Positions 28,395 through 38,291 of a stretch of DNA of 64,000 bases are shown here, piece by piece. Source of the stretch: Actinomycetes bacterium (GTDB lineage: Bacteria > Actinomycetota > Acidimicrobiia > Acidimicrobiales > RAAP-2). Numbering within the stretch: the first letter of the stretch is position 1; the number at the start of each line of letters is the position of its first letter. Location of the stretch: NCBI GenBank assembly GCA_021806045.1, contig JAJZDI010000005.1, positions 119,843 through 183,842 on the forward strand. Direction: 5' to 3'. Position numbers and translations under genes: made by a program. The notes below the pieces were generated by a model. The model worked only from the letters and a program-made list of their open reading frames with translations, was not told the DNA's origin and did not search any database.

Positions 28395-28760
28395 TCAGGC
28401 AATGAGGCTGACGGCACCGGGGTCGGGCGCTCGTGCCAGCCGGATGAGGAAGTCGATCGGGTCGATGCCCTGCTGGGTGGCGGTCCGGATCGCACTCATG
28501 ATCCGGCCCTGGGTGGCGGCTCCTCGCCAGGTTCGGTTGGCTCCCCACACCTCGCGGTTCACGACGGCCGGCCGGATGGCCTGCTCGCTCCGCCAGTTGG
28601 TGGCGTCGACGTCGGGGTTGTCGAGGAAGGTGAAGAGGGCGTCGGCTTCGGCGGTGAGGTGCTTGACCAGCCGGCGGTTGGCGTGGTGGGGGTGGGCTAC
28701 TCCGGCGAGCAGCTCGATCCGCTCAGTGAGGTCACGGTCGACGGCCCAGCGCTTGCAAAC
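28395..28760 (-). pseudogene. IS66-family transposase, C-terminal fragment
   Basis: About 120 uninterrupted codons give the C-terminus of an IS66 transposase: RRLVKHLTAEADALFTFLDNPD, then DATNWRSEQAIRPAVVNREVWGANRTWRG, SAIRTATQQGIDPIDFLIRLARAPDPGAVSLIA and a TGA stop. The 5' two thirds are missing, cut off just before tRNA-Thr. The same region of the copy at 19.4 kb is clearly homologous and in the same orientation, and similarity continues a short way past the stop (…GGATGCCGGGGCGTGACC against …GGATGCTGGGGCATGACC). Confidence 0.88.
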
Positions 28761-28788
28761 TATCCGATGTGAGCTGCAATCAAAGGAG

Positions 28789-28861
28789 AGCCGGTGGTGG
28801 GACTCGAACCCACGACCTGACGATTACAAGTCGCCTGCGCTACCAGCTGCGCCACACCGGC
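28789..28861 (-). tRNA. tRNA-Thr (UGU)
   Basis: The cloverleaf is complete on the minus strand. The acceptor stem GCCGGTG pairs with CACCGGC, the D stem is GCGC/GCGC, the anticodon loop CTTGTAA carries TGT, and the T stem GTGGG/CCCAC flanks TTCGAGT. CCA is not encoded. The IS66 fragment ends about 30 bases from its 3' end, so this tRNA marks the right border of the island. Confidence 0.95.
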
Positions 28862-29062
28862 ACTGGTGGCCCGCCCGGAGGCGAACCCTGCGAAGCCTAG
28901 AGGCCGGATCCACGTCCGAGTGCCGGGCGTCGTCCGCACGCAGGCGGCAACGGCCGCGCCGGTTCGTTGGTCGAGCTGCCGTCCTGCCGGTGGGCGCCAT
29001 CCCGCCCCGGCCCGTGCGGTGGTTCTTGCACCCCTGCCCCCTGCCGGGCAGGCTTGCGGGGC

Positions 29063-29626
29063 ATGGCCAGCCCTGAAGAGCCCCGCCGGCGCCCGGGAGC
29101 ACGTCCGTCGCCGGATCGGCGGCCGTTCCCGTTCGCCCGGGCTGTCCTCCTCCTCGTCCTCTTCGTCATCCTCGCTGTGCTCCTCGTCAGTCAGGTGCAC
29201 CCGACCGCGATCAAGGGTTCGGCCACCTCGCCTCAGGTGGCGGCCACCACGACGACGGCCCCCCACCCGACCACGACCACCACCACCGCCCCACCGACCA
29301 ACGTCCCCGTCCTGGTAGCCAACGGCTCGACGTCCTCCGGGGCCGCCGGCGACCTGTCGAACCAGCTCCGCAGCGCAGGGTGGTCGGTCCTGCCGGCGGT
29401 CAACGCCACCATCTCGGTGGCGAAGTCGAGCGTGTACTACGCGGCCGGCCAGGAGGGCCCGGCCAGGGCCATCGCGTCGTCGCTCCACCTGCCGTCCAGC
29501 GCCGTCCAGCCGCTCACCAGCTCGGCGCCGGTGGCCGCCACCGGCGGCGCCGACGTCGTGATCATCATCGGTGCCGACCTCGGCCCCCAGGTGGTGTCGG
29601 CCTCCACGTCGTCGACCCTGGGGTGA
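29063..29626 (+). CDS. LytR C-terminal domain protein, membrane-anchored
   Basis: This 187-residue protein has a short basic cytoplasmic N-terminus, one membrane segment (ARAVLLLVLFVILAVLLVSQV, about 24-44), a Thr/Pro-rich linker (TTTTAPHPTTTTTTAPP) and a LytR_C domain: VPVLVANGSTSSGAAGDLSNQLRSAGW, then VYYAAGQEGPARAIASSL and VVIIIGADLG. The domain occurs with LytR-CpsA-Psr wall-polymer ligases, but the catalytic LCP part is absent here. It is probably a wall-associated partner protein. ATG 29063 was chosen because the membrane segment then sits at the usual distance. Its GTGA end overlaps otsB. Confidence 0.85.
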   Translation: MASPEEPRRRPGARPSPDRRPFPFARAVLLLVLFVILAVLLVSQVHPTAIKGSATSPQVAATTTTAPHPTTTTTTAPPTNVPVLVANGSTSSGAAGDLSNQLRSAGWSVLPAVNATISVAKSSVYYAAGQEGPARAIASSLHLPSSAVQPLTSSAPVAATGGADVVIIIGADLGPQVVSASTSSTLG

Positions 29627-30432
29627 GCGGTCCCGACGATCTCGGGCGACACCTGGGGTCGTTGGCCCCCATCGCAGCGGCCGGCCGGCGGGCGGCGGTC
29701 ATCACCGATTTCGACGGCACGCTGGCGGCCATAGTCGAGGACCCCGGGGCCGCCCGCCCCGTGCCGGGCGCCCGTGAGGCGTTGGCCCGCGCCGCCTCGG
29801 TGTTCGGGACGGTGGCGGTCGTGTCCGGACGCCCGCTGTCCTTCCTGGCCCGACACCTGGGCGACATCGAGGGCGTGGTCCTCGTGGGGATCTACGGTCT
29901 CGAGCGGTGGGTGGACGGGAGCCCGGTCGAGGTCCCGGCGGCCGACCCGTGGCGGCCGGTCGTGTCCGTCGTCGCCGACCGCCTCGCGGCCGTGGCGCCG
30001 GACGGCGTCGAGGTGGAGCGCAAGGGGCTGGCCGTCACCGTGCACTGGCGCCGGCGACCGGACCAGGCGGCGCGGATGGCCGAGGCGGTAGCGGTCGAGG
30101 GGGAACGCTCCGGGCTGGTCTCCCACCCGGGTCGTGCCACGCTCGAGCTCCGCCCCCCGATCGACGTGGACAAGGGGACGGTCGTCGGCGAACTGGTGGC
30201 CGGCGCCGGCGCGGCGTGCTTCTTCGGTGATGATCTCGGCGACCTGCCCGCGTTCGCCGCCCTGGACCGGGTGGCGCTTGACGAGGGAATCCCGGTGGCG
30301 AAGGTGGTCGCAGCCGACGCCGAATGTCCTCCTGAAGTGGTGGCACTCGCCGACGTCCTGGTGGACGGACCCGCAGGTGCCGTCCGTGCCCTCGACGGGA
30401 TGGCAGCGGCTGCGGCAGCACCAGCCGGCTGA
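29623..30432 (+). CDS. otsB: Trehalose-6-phosphate phosphatase
   Basis: This 269-residue HAD phosphatase removes phosphate from trehalose 6-phosphate. Motif I is AVITDFDGTLAAIVEDP with the nucleophilic Asp, motif II is VAVVSGRPLSFLARHL, and the C-terminal DVDKGTVVGEL and CFFGDDLGDLPAFAAL supply motifs III and IV. GTG 29623 overlaps the upstream stop. The stop lies inside the first unit of a 19-bp repeat array. otsA is convergent 75 bases away on the other strand, so the two trehalose enzymes are neighbours but not in one operon. Confidence 0.94.
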   Translation: MSGPDDLGRHLGSLAPIAAAGRRAAVITDFDGTLAAIVEDPGAARPVPGAREALARAASVFGTVAVVSGRPLSFLARHLGDIEGVVLVGIYGLERWVDGSPVEVPAADPWRPVVSVVADRLAAVAPDGVEVERKGLAVTVHWRRRPDQAARMAEAVAVEGERSGLVSHPGRATLELRPPIDVDKGTVVGELVAGAGAACFFGDDLGDLPAFAALDRVALDEGIPVAKVVAADAECPPEVVALADVLVDGPAGAVRALDGMAAAAAAPAG

Positions 30433-30504
30433 GGTTGCACCAGCCGGCTGAGGTTGCACCAGCCGGCTGAAGTTGCACCAGCCGGCTGAAGTTGCACCAG
30501 CCGC
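30418..30504. repeat. 19-bp tandem repeat, about 4.6 copies
   Basis: The unit GCACCAGCCGGCTGAGGTT (AAGTT in units 3 and 4) runs from 30418 to 30493, with a partial fifth copy to 30504. Each unit holds the palindrome AGCCGGCT. The array fills the gap between otsB and otsA, and the otsB stop codon is in unit 1. Confidence 0.95.
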
Positions 30505-30507
30505 CCG

Positions 30508-32007
30508 CTACTCGGCCGCCCGGAGCTGGTCCGCCAGCCAGTGGACCGGGTGGCGGGACGTGATGATGGACCGGGCGGCCTCGGCCCGTTTCGCACGCTC
30601 GGCGAGCGGCATCTCCAGCGCCTCGACCAGGGCGTCACAGGTCCCGCTCACGTCGTAAGGAGGGACCTCCACCACCGCGGGGGCGAGCTCGGCGAATGCA
30701 CCGGTCTCGCGTGACAGGGCGACCACGCCGTCGGTCCGGTTGACCAAAGGTCCTTCCTTCGCCACCAGGTTCATGCCGTCGCGCACCGGGTTGACGACGA
30801 GCACGTCGTAGCGGGAAAGGGCTGCCAGCGACCGGGGGAAGTCGTCCTCCACGTGGAGGACGACGGGGGTCCAGTCGGACGTCCCCCACCGGTCGTTGAT
30901 CCGCGCCACCTCGGACTCGACCTCCGCCTGGTAGGCGGCGTACTCGGCCAGGCCCTGGCGGGACGGGTAGGTGAGCGCGAGGAAGGTCACCCGGCCACGC
31001 CACTGGGGGAAGCGGGCCAACAGCTCGTCGTAGGCCCAGAAGCCGCGGAGGACGTTCTTCGACAGCTCCATGCGGTCCACCCGCACGATGAGCTTGCGGT
31101 CCGAGGAGCCCAGCTCCCGGTCGAGCATCGCCGCCGCCCTCGACACCGAGGGGCTGCCGGCCTCCTCCTCGAGGCGGGCGGGGTCGGTGGACAGGGCCGA
31201 GACGAAGGTGGGCGCCGGCGGGCCTTCGCCCAGGCGCGCCTGGCACGCCTCGTAGGCGTCGGCCCAGCGCCGCGCGTGGAAGCCGCATGCCCGGAACGCG
31301 GCCATTCCGGCCAGGAGCTCGGCGACGGCCCGGTCCGGGAGCATGGCGAGGACGCCGGGTTCGGCGAACGGCGTATGGCTGAAGTGCACGGCCCGGAGAT
31401 CGGGCCGGACATCGCGGAGCACCGACCCCACCAGGCAGAGGTGGTAGTCCTGGACCAGGATCCGCGCACCGGTGGGAGCAACGGATGCCACCCGCTCGGC
31501 CACCAGCTCGTTGAAGGCGCGGTAAGCGTCCCATGCGCGGTTCCACCCGGCGTCGGGACGGGGGCTCCGGGCCCCGTCGAAGAGATGGTGATGGCAGAAC
31601 CAGAGGGTGGCGTTGGAGACGACGTCGTAGGCCTGGCGGTAGAGCTCGGGGTCGGGATCGACCATCTCCAGCCGGAAGCCGTGGGCCGACATGTGGCCGG
31701 CGCTGGCCGCCGCCCGGTCGGCGTCGGAGAGGGCGCACGACACCCACGTCGCCCCGGAGTCGGTCAGGAGGGGGCGGATGGTCCCCGCCAGTCCCCCGGC
31801 CGACGAGCTCCGCACCGGATTGCCGGCGTCGTCGAACGAGAACGACAGCGGCCCGCGATTGGAGACGACCACGGTGGTCCCCGGAGGTCCGAGGAGGTCC
31901 CCGAGGGCGGAACCGGAGGGGCTCCGATCCGCGCCCGCCCGGTGCGGATCGAGCTGGCCTTCGCCGCTCGCCATCTCCCCAACCCTAGCGGGCGAGACCT
32001 CGGCCAT
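30508..32007 (-). CDS. otsA: Trehalose-6-phosphate synthase (GT20)
   Basis: This 499-residue glycosyltransferase makes trehalose 6-phosphate from a nucleotide-glucose and glucose 6-phosphate. VVVSNRGPLSFSF is the N-terminal SNR loop, followed by SSAGGLAGTIRPLL. ILVQDYHLCLVGSVLRD and AVHFSHTPFAEP are the acceptor-site segments, DRMELSKNVLRGFWAYDELL binds nucleotide, and VNPVRDGMNLVAKEGPLVN is the donor-site loop. The ATG at 32007 was kept; an ATG at 31974 is also possible, because the first 40 residues are not conserved. Trehalose is a compatible solute and building block. It shares a strand with the DUF2079 and GpgS genes upstream. Confidence 0.93.
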   Translation of the reverse strand: MAEVSPARVGEMASGEGQLDPHRAGADRSPSGSALGDLLGPPGTTVVVSNRGPLSFSFDDAGNPVRSSSAGGLAGTIRPLLTDSGATWVSCALSDADRAAASAGHMSAHGFRLEMVDPDPELYRQAYDVVSNATLWFCHHHLFDGARSPRPDAGWNRAWDAYRAFNELVAERVASVAPTGARILVQDYHLCLVGSVLRDVRPDLRAVHFSHTPFAEPGVLAMLPDRAVAELLAGMAAFRACGFHARRWADAYEACQARLGEGPPAPTFVSALSTDPARLEEEAGSPSVSRAAAMLDRELGSSDRKLIVRVDRMELSKNVLRGFWAYDELLARFPQWRGRVTFLALTYPSRQGLAEYAAYQAEVESEVARINDRWGTSDWTPVVLHVEDDFPRSLAALSRYDVLVVNPVRDGMNLVAKEGPLVNRTDGVVALSRETGAFAELAPAVVEVPPYDVSGTCDALVEALEMPLAERAKRAEAARSIITSRHPVHWLADQLRAAE

Positions 32008-32032
32008 CCCCGTTCACGTGAAGACTGCCTGC

Positions 32033-33574
32033 TCAGGGGCTATGGATCGGAGGGCCAGGTCCGACCCGCTCGTAGAGCACCACCCCGCCCTTGCTCGCGA
32101 CGGGAGTGAACTGGTGCGAGATCGACGCCAGGACCTTCCGGTCCCCGGCCGAGAGGTAGGCATCGGGCAGGAGCACGTAGCGGATGGCCGCGGCGGCGGG
32201 CAGTCGCTGACCGTCCTGGGTGAAGCGGCCCCAGTACTCGGCGTGGAACGGCGTGGGCCACAGGTAGATCTGCGTTCGGTGGTCCAGGTGGGCCACGAAC
32301 GGGTACCAGGCGGACACCGCCGCATCGGGCGGGATGCGGGCCTCGAGGGCGGACGCTCCCCGGGCGAAGGAGCCGTTCGGGTTCCATGCCGGCGTCGGTA
32401 CCTGGCGGGACCAGGGGGCGAGCCCCCACAGGACGCTCGACGCCAGCGCCGACACCACGGCGACGGCGGTGGCGGCCCGGCGCAGCCAGGTGCGGCGCAG
32501 GCGGGCGATGGCCCATACGGTGCCGATCACCACTACCGGGGCCAGGGGCATCGAGTAGTGGAAGACAATCTGGTGCATGTAGGGGTCGTTGCTCACCACG
32601 TTCTCGAACACGGCGAGCAACGCGATCGCTCCGACTTCGGGGCCGACGGCGAAGACCCACCCTGCGCTGCACGCCAGTTGCCACAGGTAAAAGAGGCGGC
32701 CGTCGCTCCCGAGGTACCGGAAGAACGCGGCGGGTCTCCGGAACGGTTCGGACAGGGCGCCCGTGATCCCCCCGAAGGGGATGCGGTCGGCGTAGAAGCC
32801 CGGCGCGCCGAGGAGCTGCTGGATGACCACGCCGTAGGCGAACGCCGTCCACGCTGCCGCCCCTGCGATCATGGCGGCCCCCCACCGCCGGTTCCGGCGG
32901 AGGAGTACCCACAGCCCGAGGGGGACGATGTAGGCGGCGACGTCCTCCTTGGCCAGCAGCGAGAGCACGGTGGCGACGGCCAGGAGGCGCCACTTCGACT
33001 CGATGGCCGCGTACAGGGCGAGGGCCAGGGTCAGGGTGAGCAACGCCTCCGGGTGGAACTGCTCCAGGAGCCCGTTCTGGAGGGAAGGACTCAGGAGCAG
33101 GGTGGCGGCGAGGAGGGTGGCGAGGGCCGCGCTGCCGAGGCGCCGCAACGCCAGCAGGTAGACGGGGATGGCCGCCGCGGCCACTGCGCACGCCTGGGCG
33201 GCGAGGAGCAACCTGACATCGGGATCGATCCAGTACAGGGGGACGAGGGGCAGGAGGATGAAGGAGGTGTGGTCCCCGAAGAGGTTCCGGCCCATGACGG
33301 TCACGAAGGGGGCGTGGAACCGGCTCAGGAGCCACAGCCCCTGGTCGAAGATCCCGAGGTCGAAGGCGGGCTGGCCGTAGCCCTCGTAGCTCTGGATGCT
33401 CGCCGCCGAGTAGTACGTGGCGAACGCGGCGATCATCACGATGACCGGCAGATGCCGGGCGAGGCGCCACGGGCTCTGCCCCTGGCCGGGCTCCGCCGGA
33501 GCCGCCCGTGCTCCGGCCTCCTCCTGCGTGCCCGGAGCGTCCGCGGCGCCGGCCCGGACAGCCGGGTGCGTCAC
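32033..33574 (-). CDS. DUF2079 polytopic membrane protein
   Basis: This 513-residue membrane protein has about ten hydrophobic segments and the DUF2079 hallmark near the N-terminus: YGQPAFDLGIFDQGLWLLSRF followed by GDHTSFILLPLVPLYW. FHPEALLTL and LAKEDVAAYIVPLG are further conserved points, with acidic residues facing outward as in GT-C transferases. The function is unproven; a lipid-linked sugar transferase is plausible. GTG 33574 overlaps the stop of the glycosyltransferase gene before it, so they are co-translated. A longer frame upstream is a shadow of that gene. Confidence 0.85.
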   Translation of the reverse strand: MTHPAVRAGAADAPGTQEEAGARAAPAEPGQGQSPWRLARHLPVIVMIAAFATYYSAASIQSYEGYGQPAFDLGIFDQGLWLLSRFHAPFVTVMGRNLFGDHTSFILLPLVPLYWIDPDVRLLLAAQACAVAAAAIPVYLLALRRLGSAALATLLAATLLLSPSLQNGLLEQFHPEALLTLTLALALYAAIESKWRLLAVATVLSLLAKEDVAAYIVPLGLWVLLRRNRRWGAAMIAGAAAWTAFAYGVVIQQLLGAPGFYADRIPFGGITGALSEPFRRPAAFFRYLGSDGRLFYLWQLACSAGWVFAVGPEVGAIALLAVFENVVSNDPYMHQIVFHYSMPLAPVVVIGTVWAIARLRRTWLRRAATAVAVVSALASSVLWGLAPWSRQVPTPAWNPNGSFARGASALEARIPPDAAVSAWYPFVAHLDHRTQIYLWPTPFHAEYWGRFTQDGQRLPAAAAIRYVLLPDAYLSAGDRKVLASISHQFTPVASKGGVVLYERVGPGPPIHSP

Positions 33575-34401
33575 CCGCGCGTGGGGATCTCGGCTCGCTG
33601 GAGGGCGGCTCGCAGGACGTCGGTCGCCTGGACCCGCAGTTCGGCGAGGGACCGGTTGCGGTGGGCGCGCACCCCCAGGTCGACCTGGGCCACGCTGTCG
33701 GGCCCGAACCGGGACACGACGTCGATGAGGAGGGCGATCTCCACCGCGTACCCGTCTGCGAGCCCGCACTTCTCCAGGACGGACCGCGGTGCCGCCGTCT
33801 CTCCGGCGAGGGGCTGCCGGATGCCGCGCAGGTCGGGGAAGAGGAGGTCGATGGCGGGCAGCGCCGTCAGCTGGGTGACGCGGCCCCCGCCGTCGATCTC
33901 GCCGTCGAGCGGTCGGAGGTAGAACCCTTTGACCAGGGAGATCGACTCGTCGGTGAGCAGCGGCCCGAGCAGGCCGGTGACGAAGTGGGGGCCGAAGGTG
34001 GTGACGTCCGCGTCGACGAAGGCGATGAGGTCGCCGCGTGCCATCTCCAGGCCGGCTGCCATGGCCTGGCCCTTACCCCCGAACCCGCCCGGCGGGCCGG
34101 CCACCACGGTCGCCCCTGCGGAACGGGCCACCTCGGCGGTGGCGTCCGTCGAGCCGTCGTCGACCACCAGCACCTCGTCGACGAGCGGGACACCGCCCGA
34201 GCCGGTGAGCCCGTCGACGATGGGCCGCACCACCCCGGCGATGGTTGCCACCTCGTTGAGGGCGGGGATGCACACGGTCACCCGCCGTGACCCCTTCGCC
34301 TCGAGGAGGCGCTCCAGTGGGTAGTCGGCGGCCTCGATCACCGGCCCACCACCGGGCACGGACGCGCCGCGAGTGACCTTCGGACCGGGGGCATCGGACA
34401 T
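33571..34401 (-). CDS. GT2 glycosyltransferase, glucosyl-3-phosphoglycerate synthase-like
   Basis: This 276-residue protein has the GT-A fold: RVTVCIPALNEVATIAGVV, the donor motif DEVLVVDDGSTDATAEVA, GFGGKGQAMAAGLEMARGDLIAFVDADVT with the DxD-type metal site, and the GpgS-like FVTGLLGPLL, LVKGFYLR and LAGETAAPRSVLEK segments. GpgS makes glucosyl-3-phosphoglycerate, a precursor of glucosylglycerate and methylglucose lipopolysaccharides. The ATG at 34401 (MSDAPGP) is chosen over an upstream in-frame ATG. It begins a gpgS - DUF2079 - otsA run, all linked to sugar solutes. Confidence 0.85.
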   Translation of the reverse strand: MSDAPGPKVTRGASVPGGGPVIEAADYPLERLLEAKGSRRVTVCIPALNEVATIAGVVRPIVDGLTGSGGVPLVDEVLVVDDGSTDATAEVARSAGATVVAGPPGGFGGKGQAMAAGLEMARGDLIAFVDADVTTFGPHFVTGLLGPLLTDESISLVKGFYLRPLDGEIDGGGRVTQLTALPAIDLLFPDLRGIRQPLAGETAAPRSVLEKCGLADGYAVEIALLIDVVSRFGPDSVAQVDLGVRAHRNRSLAELRVQATDVLRAALQRAEIPTRG

Positions 34402-34504
34402 GCCGCCATCATCCCTCAAGAGCACGGGAGGCGCCCAGCGGGACGCCCGGTGCCGGCTGGTGAGGGGGCCGCATTGACGAAGGGTGCTTCCATCGTCCAC
34501 CATG

Positions 34505-34612
34505 GAGCGATCATCCAGAGCGGCTGAGGGACGGGCCCTGTGACGCCGCGGCAACCAGTGATACCCGACACATCGTCGGGACGCCAGGTGCCAATGCCCG
34601 AGCGATGAGGGA
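34505..34612 (+). promoter_or_regulatory. SAM riboswitch (S-box / SAM-I type)
   Basis: The leader has the S-box core: ATCCAGAGCGGCTGAGGGAC, then GGGCCCTGTGACGCCGCGGCAACC, a variable hairpin (CCCGAC...GTCGGG) and the AGGTGCCAATGCC segment. The closing P1 helix pairs TCATC (34511-34515) with GATGA (34604-34608). It ends just before the GGGAGG ribosome-binding site, so control could be by hiding that site. It shows that the following operon responds to S-adenosylmethionine. A TTGACG at 34474-34479 could be the promoter -35. Confidence 0.88.
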
Positions 34613-34619
34613 GGTTCCT

Positions 34620-35897
34620 GTGAGTTCCGTTTCTGGCCTGCGCTGTCGAGAGTGCGGCCGTACCTATCCGGCCGAGGCCCTGCACGTCTGTGACTTCTGC
34701 TTCGGGCCGCTCGAGGTCAGCTACGACTACGACCAGATCCGCGCCACGGTGACGAGGGAGCGGATCGAGAGCGGTCCCAGGACCATCTGGCGCTACGCCG
34801 ACCTGCTGCCGGTGGACGATCCCAACCCTGTCGACCTGGGCGCCGGGTTCACGCCCCTCGTCAGGGCCGACCGGTTGGCGGCCGAGCTCGGTCTGGGGGA
34901 GCTGTGGATCAAGGACGACACCGCCAACCCGACCGGGTCATTCAAGGACCGTGTCGTGTCGGTCGCCCTCACCAAGGCCCGCCAGCTGGGATTGAAGGTC
35001 GCCGCCTGCGCCTCGACGGGGAACCTGGCCAATTCGGTGGCGGCGCACGCAGCACGGGCGGGCCTGGAGTCGGTGGTCCTCATCCCCTCTGACCTGGAGC
35101 GGGCCAAGGTGACGATGACCGCCGTCTACGGGGGGCGTGTCGTCGCCGTCGACGGCACCTACGACGACGTCAACCGGCTGTGCGCGGAGCTGACGAGCGA
35201 GCACCCCGACTGGGCGTTCGTCAACGTCAACGTGCGGACCTACTACGCCGAGGGGTCGAAGACCCTCGCCTTCGAGACCGCTGAACAGCTGGGCTGGCGG
35301 GCCCCCGACCACGTGATCGTGCCCATCGGATCGGGGAGCCAGCTCACCAAGATCGCCAAGGGCTTCGCCGAGCTGGCCAAAGTCGGCCTCCTCGACGAGG
35401 TTCCCGAGGTGCGGGTGTCGGGGGCCCAGGCGGCCGGGTGCGCCCCCGTCGCCACGGCGTTCGCCGAGGGGACCGACGCCATCCGGCCGGTCAAGCCGTC
35501 GACGATCGCCAAGTCCCTGGCCATCGGCAACCCGGCGGACGGCTGGTATGCGCTGCAGACCATCCGCGAGTCGGGCGGCTCGTGTGCCGCCGTGACCGAC
35601 GACGAGATCCTCGACGGGATCGAGCTCCTGGCCCGGACCGAGGGCATCTTCGCCGAGACGGCCGGCGGGGTGACGATCGCCACGCTGGCCAAACTGGCCG
35701 CGTCCGGCCAGGTGCGCTCGGACGAGTGCGTGGTGGCGATGGTAACCGGGCACGGGCTGAAGACGACCGAAGCACTGTTCGACCGGGTCGGGCCGACAGC
35801 TACGATCGCTCCCACCCTGGACGCGTTCGACGCTGCCGTCGACCTGGGCGCTGACGGCGTTCGGGCCGACGTAGCCGCGCAGAGGAGTGACCGATGA
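34620..35897 (+). CDS. thrC: Threonine synthase-like PLP enzyme under SAM riboswitch control
   Basis: This 425-residue fold-type II PLP enzyme has an N-terminal zinc ribbon (CRECGRTYP...CDFCFGPLE). The PLP lysine is K109 in NPTGSFKDRVV, the substrate loop is CASTGNLANSVAAHA, and the phosphate-binding loop is VPIGSGSQLTKI. Family members convert O-phosphohomoserine to threonine. The SAM riboswitch and the overlapping sulfur-carrier-like gene suggest a different acceptor, perhaps a sulfur nucleophile giving homocysteine; this is inference. GTG 34620 follows GGGAGG; an ATG at 34605 lies inside the riboswitch. As far as I recall, streptomycetes have a similar thrC-moaD pair near groEL. Confidence 0.88.
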   Translation: MSSVSGLRCRECGRTYPAEALHVCDFCFGPLEVSYDYDQIRATVTRERIESGPRTIWRYADLLPVDDPNPVDLGAGFTPLVRADRLAAELGLGELWIKDDTANPTGSFKDRVVSVALTKARQLGLKVAACASTGNLANSVAAHAARAGLESVVLIPSDLERAKVTMTAVYGGRVVAVDGTYDDVNRLCAELTSEHPDWAFVNVNVRTYYAEGSKTLAFETAEQLGWRAPDHVIVPIGSGSQLTKIAKGFAELAKVGLLDEVPEVRVSGAQAAGCAPVATAFAEGTDAIRPVKPSTIAKSLAIGNPADGWYALQTIRESGGSCAAVTDDEILDGIELLARTEGIFAETAGGVTIATLAKLAASGQVRSDECVVAMVTGHGLKTTEALFDRVGPTATIAPTLDAFDAAVDLGADGVRADVAAQRSDR

Positions 35898-36169
35898 GCA
35901 TCACTGTCCGCATCCCGACCCAGCTCCGCCAGCTCACCGGCGGTGCCGGCGAGATCAAGGTCGAGGGCTCGACGGTGGGCGAGGTGCTCAAGGCGTTGGA
36001 CAGCGCCCATCCGGGCTTCGGCGAGCGGCTCTTCGACGACGCCGGCGAGCTGCGCAGGTTCGTCAACGTGTTCGTGGCCGACGAGGACGTCCGCTTCCTC
36101 GACGGGCTGTCGACCGCGGTGGCCGACGGCCAGACCGTCTCGGTGATCCCCGCCGTCGCCGGCGGCTGA
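35894..36169 (+). CDS. MoaD/ThiS-family sulfur carrier protein
   Basis: This 91-residue ubiquitin-fold protein begins MSITVRIPTQLRQLTGG and contains VGEVLKALDSAHPGF, FVNVFVADEDVRFL and a C-terminal VSVIPAVAGG. The terminal Gly-Gly is the site that is adenylated and thiocarboxylated in MoaD, ThiS and CysO. The ATG overlaps the thrC-like stop by 4 bases (ATGA). No moaE or thiG is nearby, so a role as sulfur donor to the preceding PLP enzyme is the simplest contextual reading, by analogy with CysO-CysM. Confidence 0.88.
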   Translation: MSITVRIPTQLRQLTGGAGEIKVEGSTVGEVLKALDSAHPGFGERLFDDAGELRRFVNVFVADEDVRFLDGLSTAVADGQTVSVIPAVAGG

Positions 36170-36246
36170 ACCCGGCTCTCCGCCGTCGCCGGTGGTTGAG
36201 TCCGGCTTCGCGGCCAGCCGGCCGAGGCCGGCAATGAGGCTCGTGA

Positions 36247-38073
<1,827 letters not shown>

Positions 38074-38119
38074 TCGGCGGGCGCCGGCGACGGCGCCGTG
38101 ACCGGAAGACAGCGTGTGC

Positions 38120-38149
38120 AGGACGGGGTGCCGCAAGGCACCCCGTCCT
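38120..38149 (+). terminator. groEL terminator
   Basis: AGGACGGGGTGCC (38120-38132), a GCAA tetraloop, and the exact complement (38137-38149) form a 13-bp stem, 46 bases after the groEL stop. Confidence 0.85.
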
Positions 38150-38279
38150 CGCGTACGGGCCGCTCATCGGGTCCGGCCCACCGGTCCCCCCGACCGGCTC
38201 CCGGGGCCGCCCGCCCCATCGGGCTCGGGCCACCCGCCCCCGGCCGGGTCCCGGGGCCGCCCGCCCGCCCCGGTGTCCC

Positions 38280-38285
38280 TAGACT
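38280..38285 (+). promoter_or_regulatory. -10 element, leaderless-type promoter of hemQ
   Basis: TAGACT ends 6 nt before the hemQ GTG at 38292, with no ribosome-binding site. The same hexamer precedes clpC. Confidence 0.5.
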
Positions 38286-38291
38286 GGCCCC

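Noticed and set aside
30418..30504. CRISPR-like array of 19-bp repeats
   Set aside because: The units are tandem with no spacers and no cas genes are near.
31691..33922. 743-codon plus-strand frame opposite otsA and the DUF2079 gene
   Set aside because: The composition is shadow-like (repeated Gly, Glu, Arg), and the minus-strand genes have clear motifs and coupled starts.
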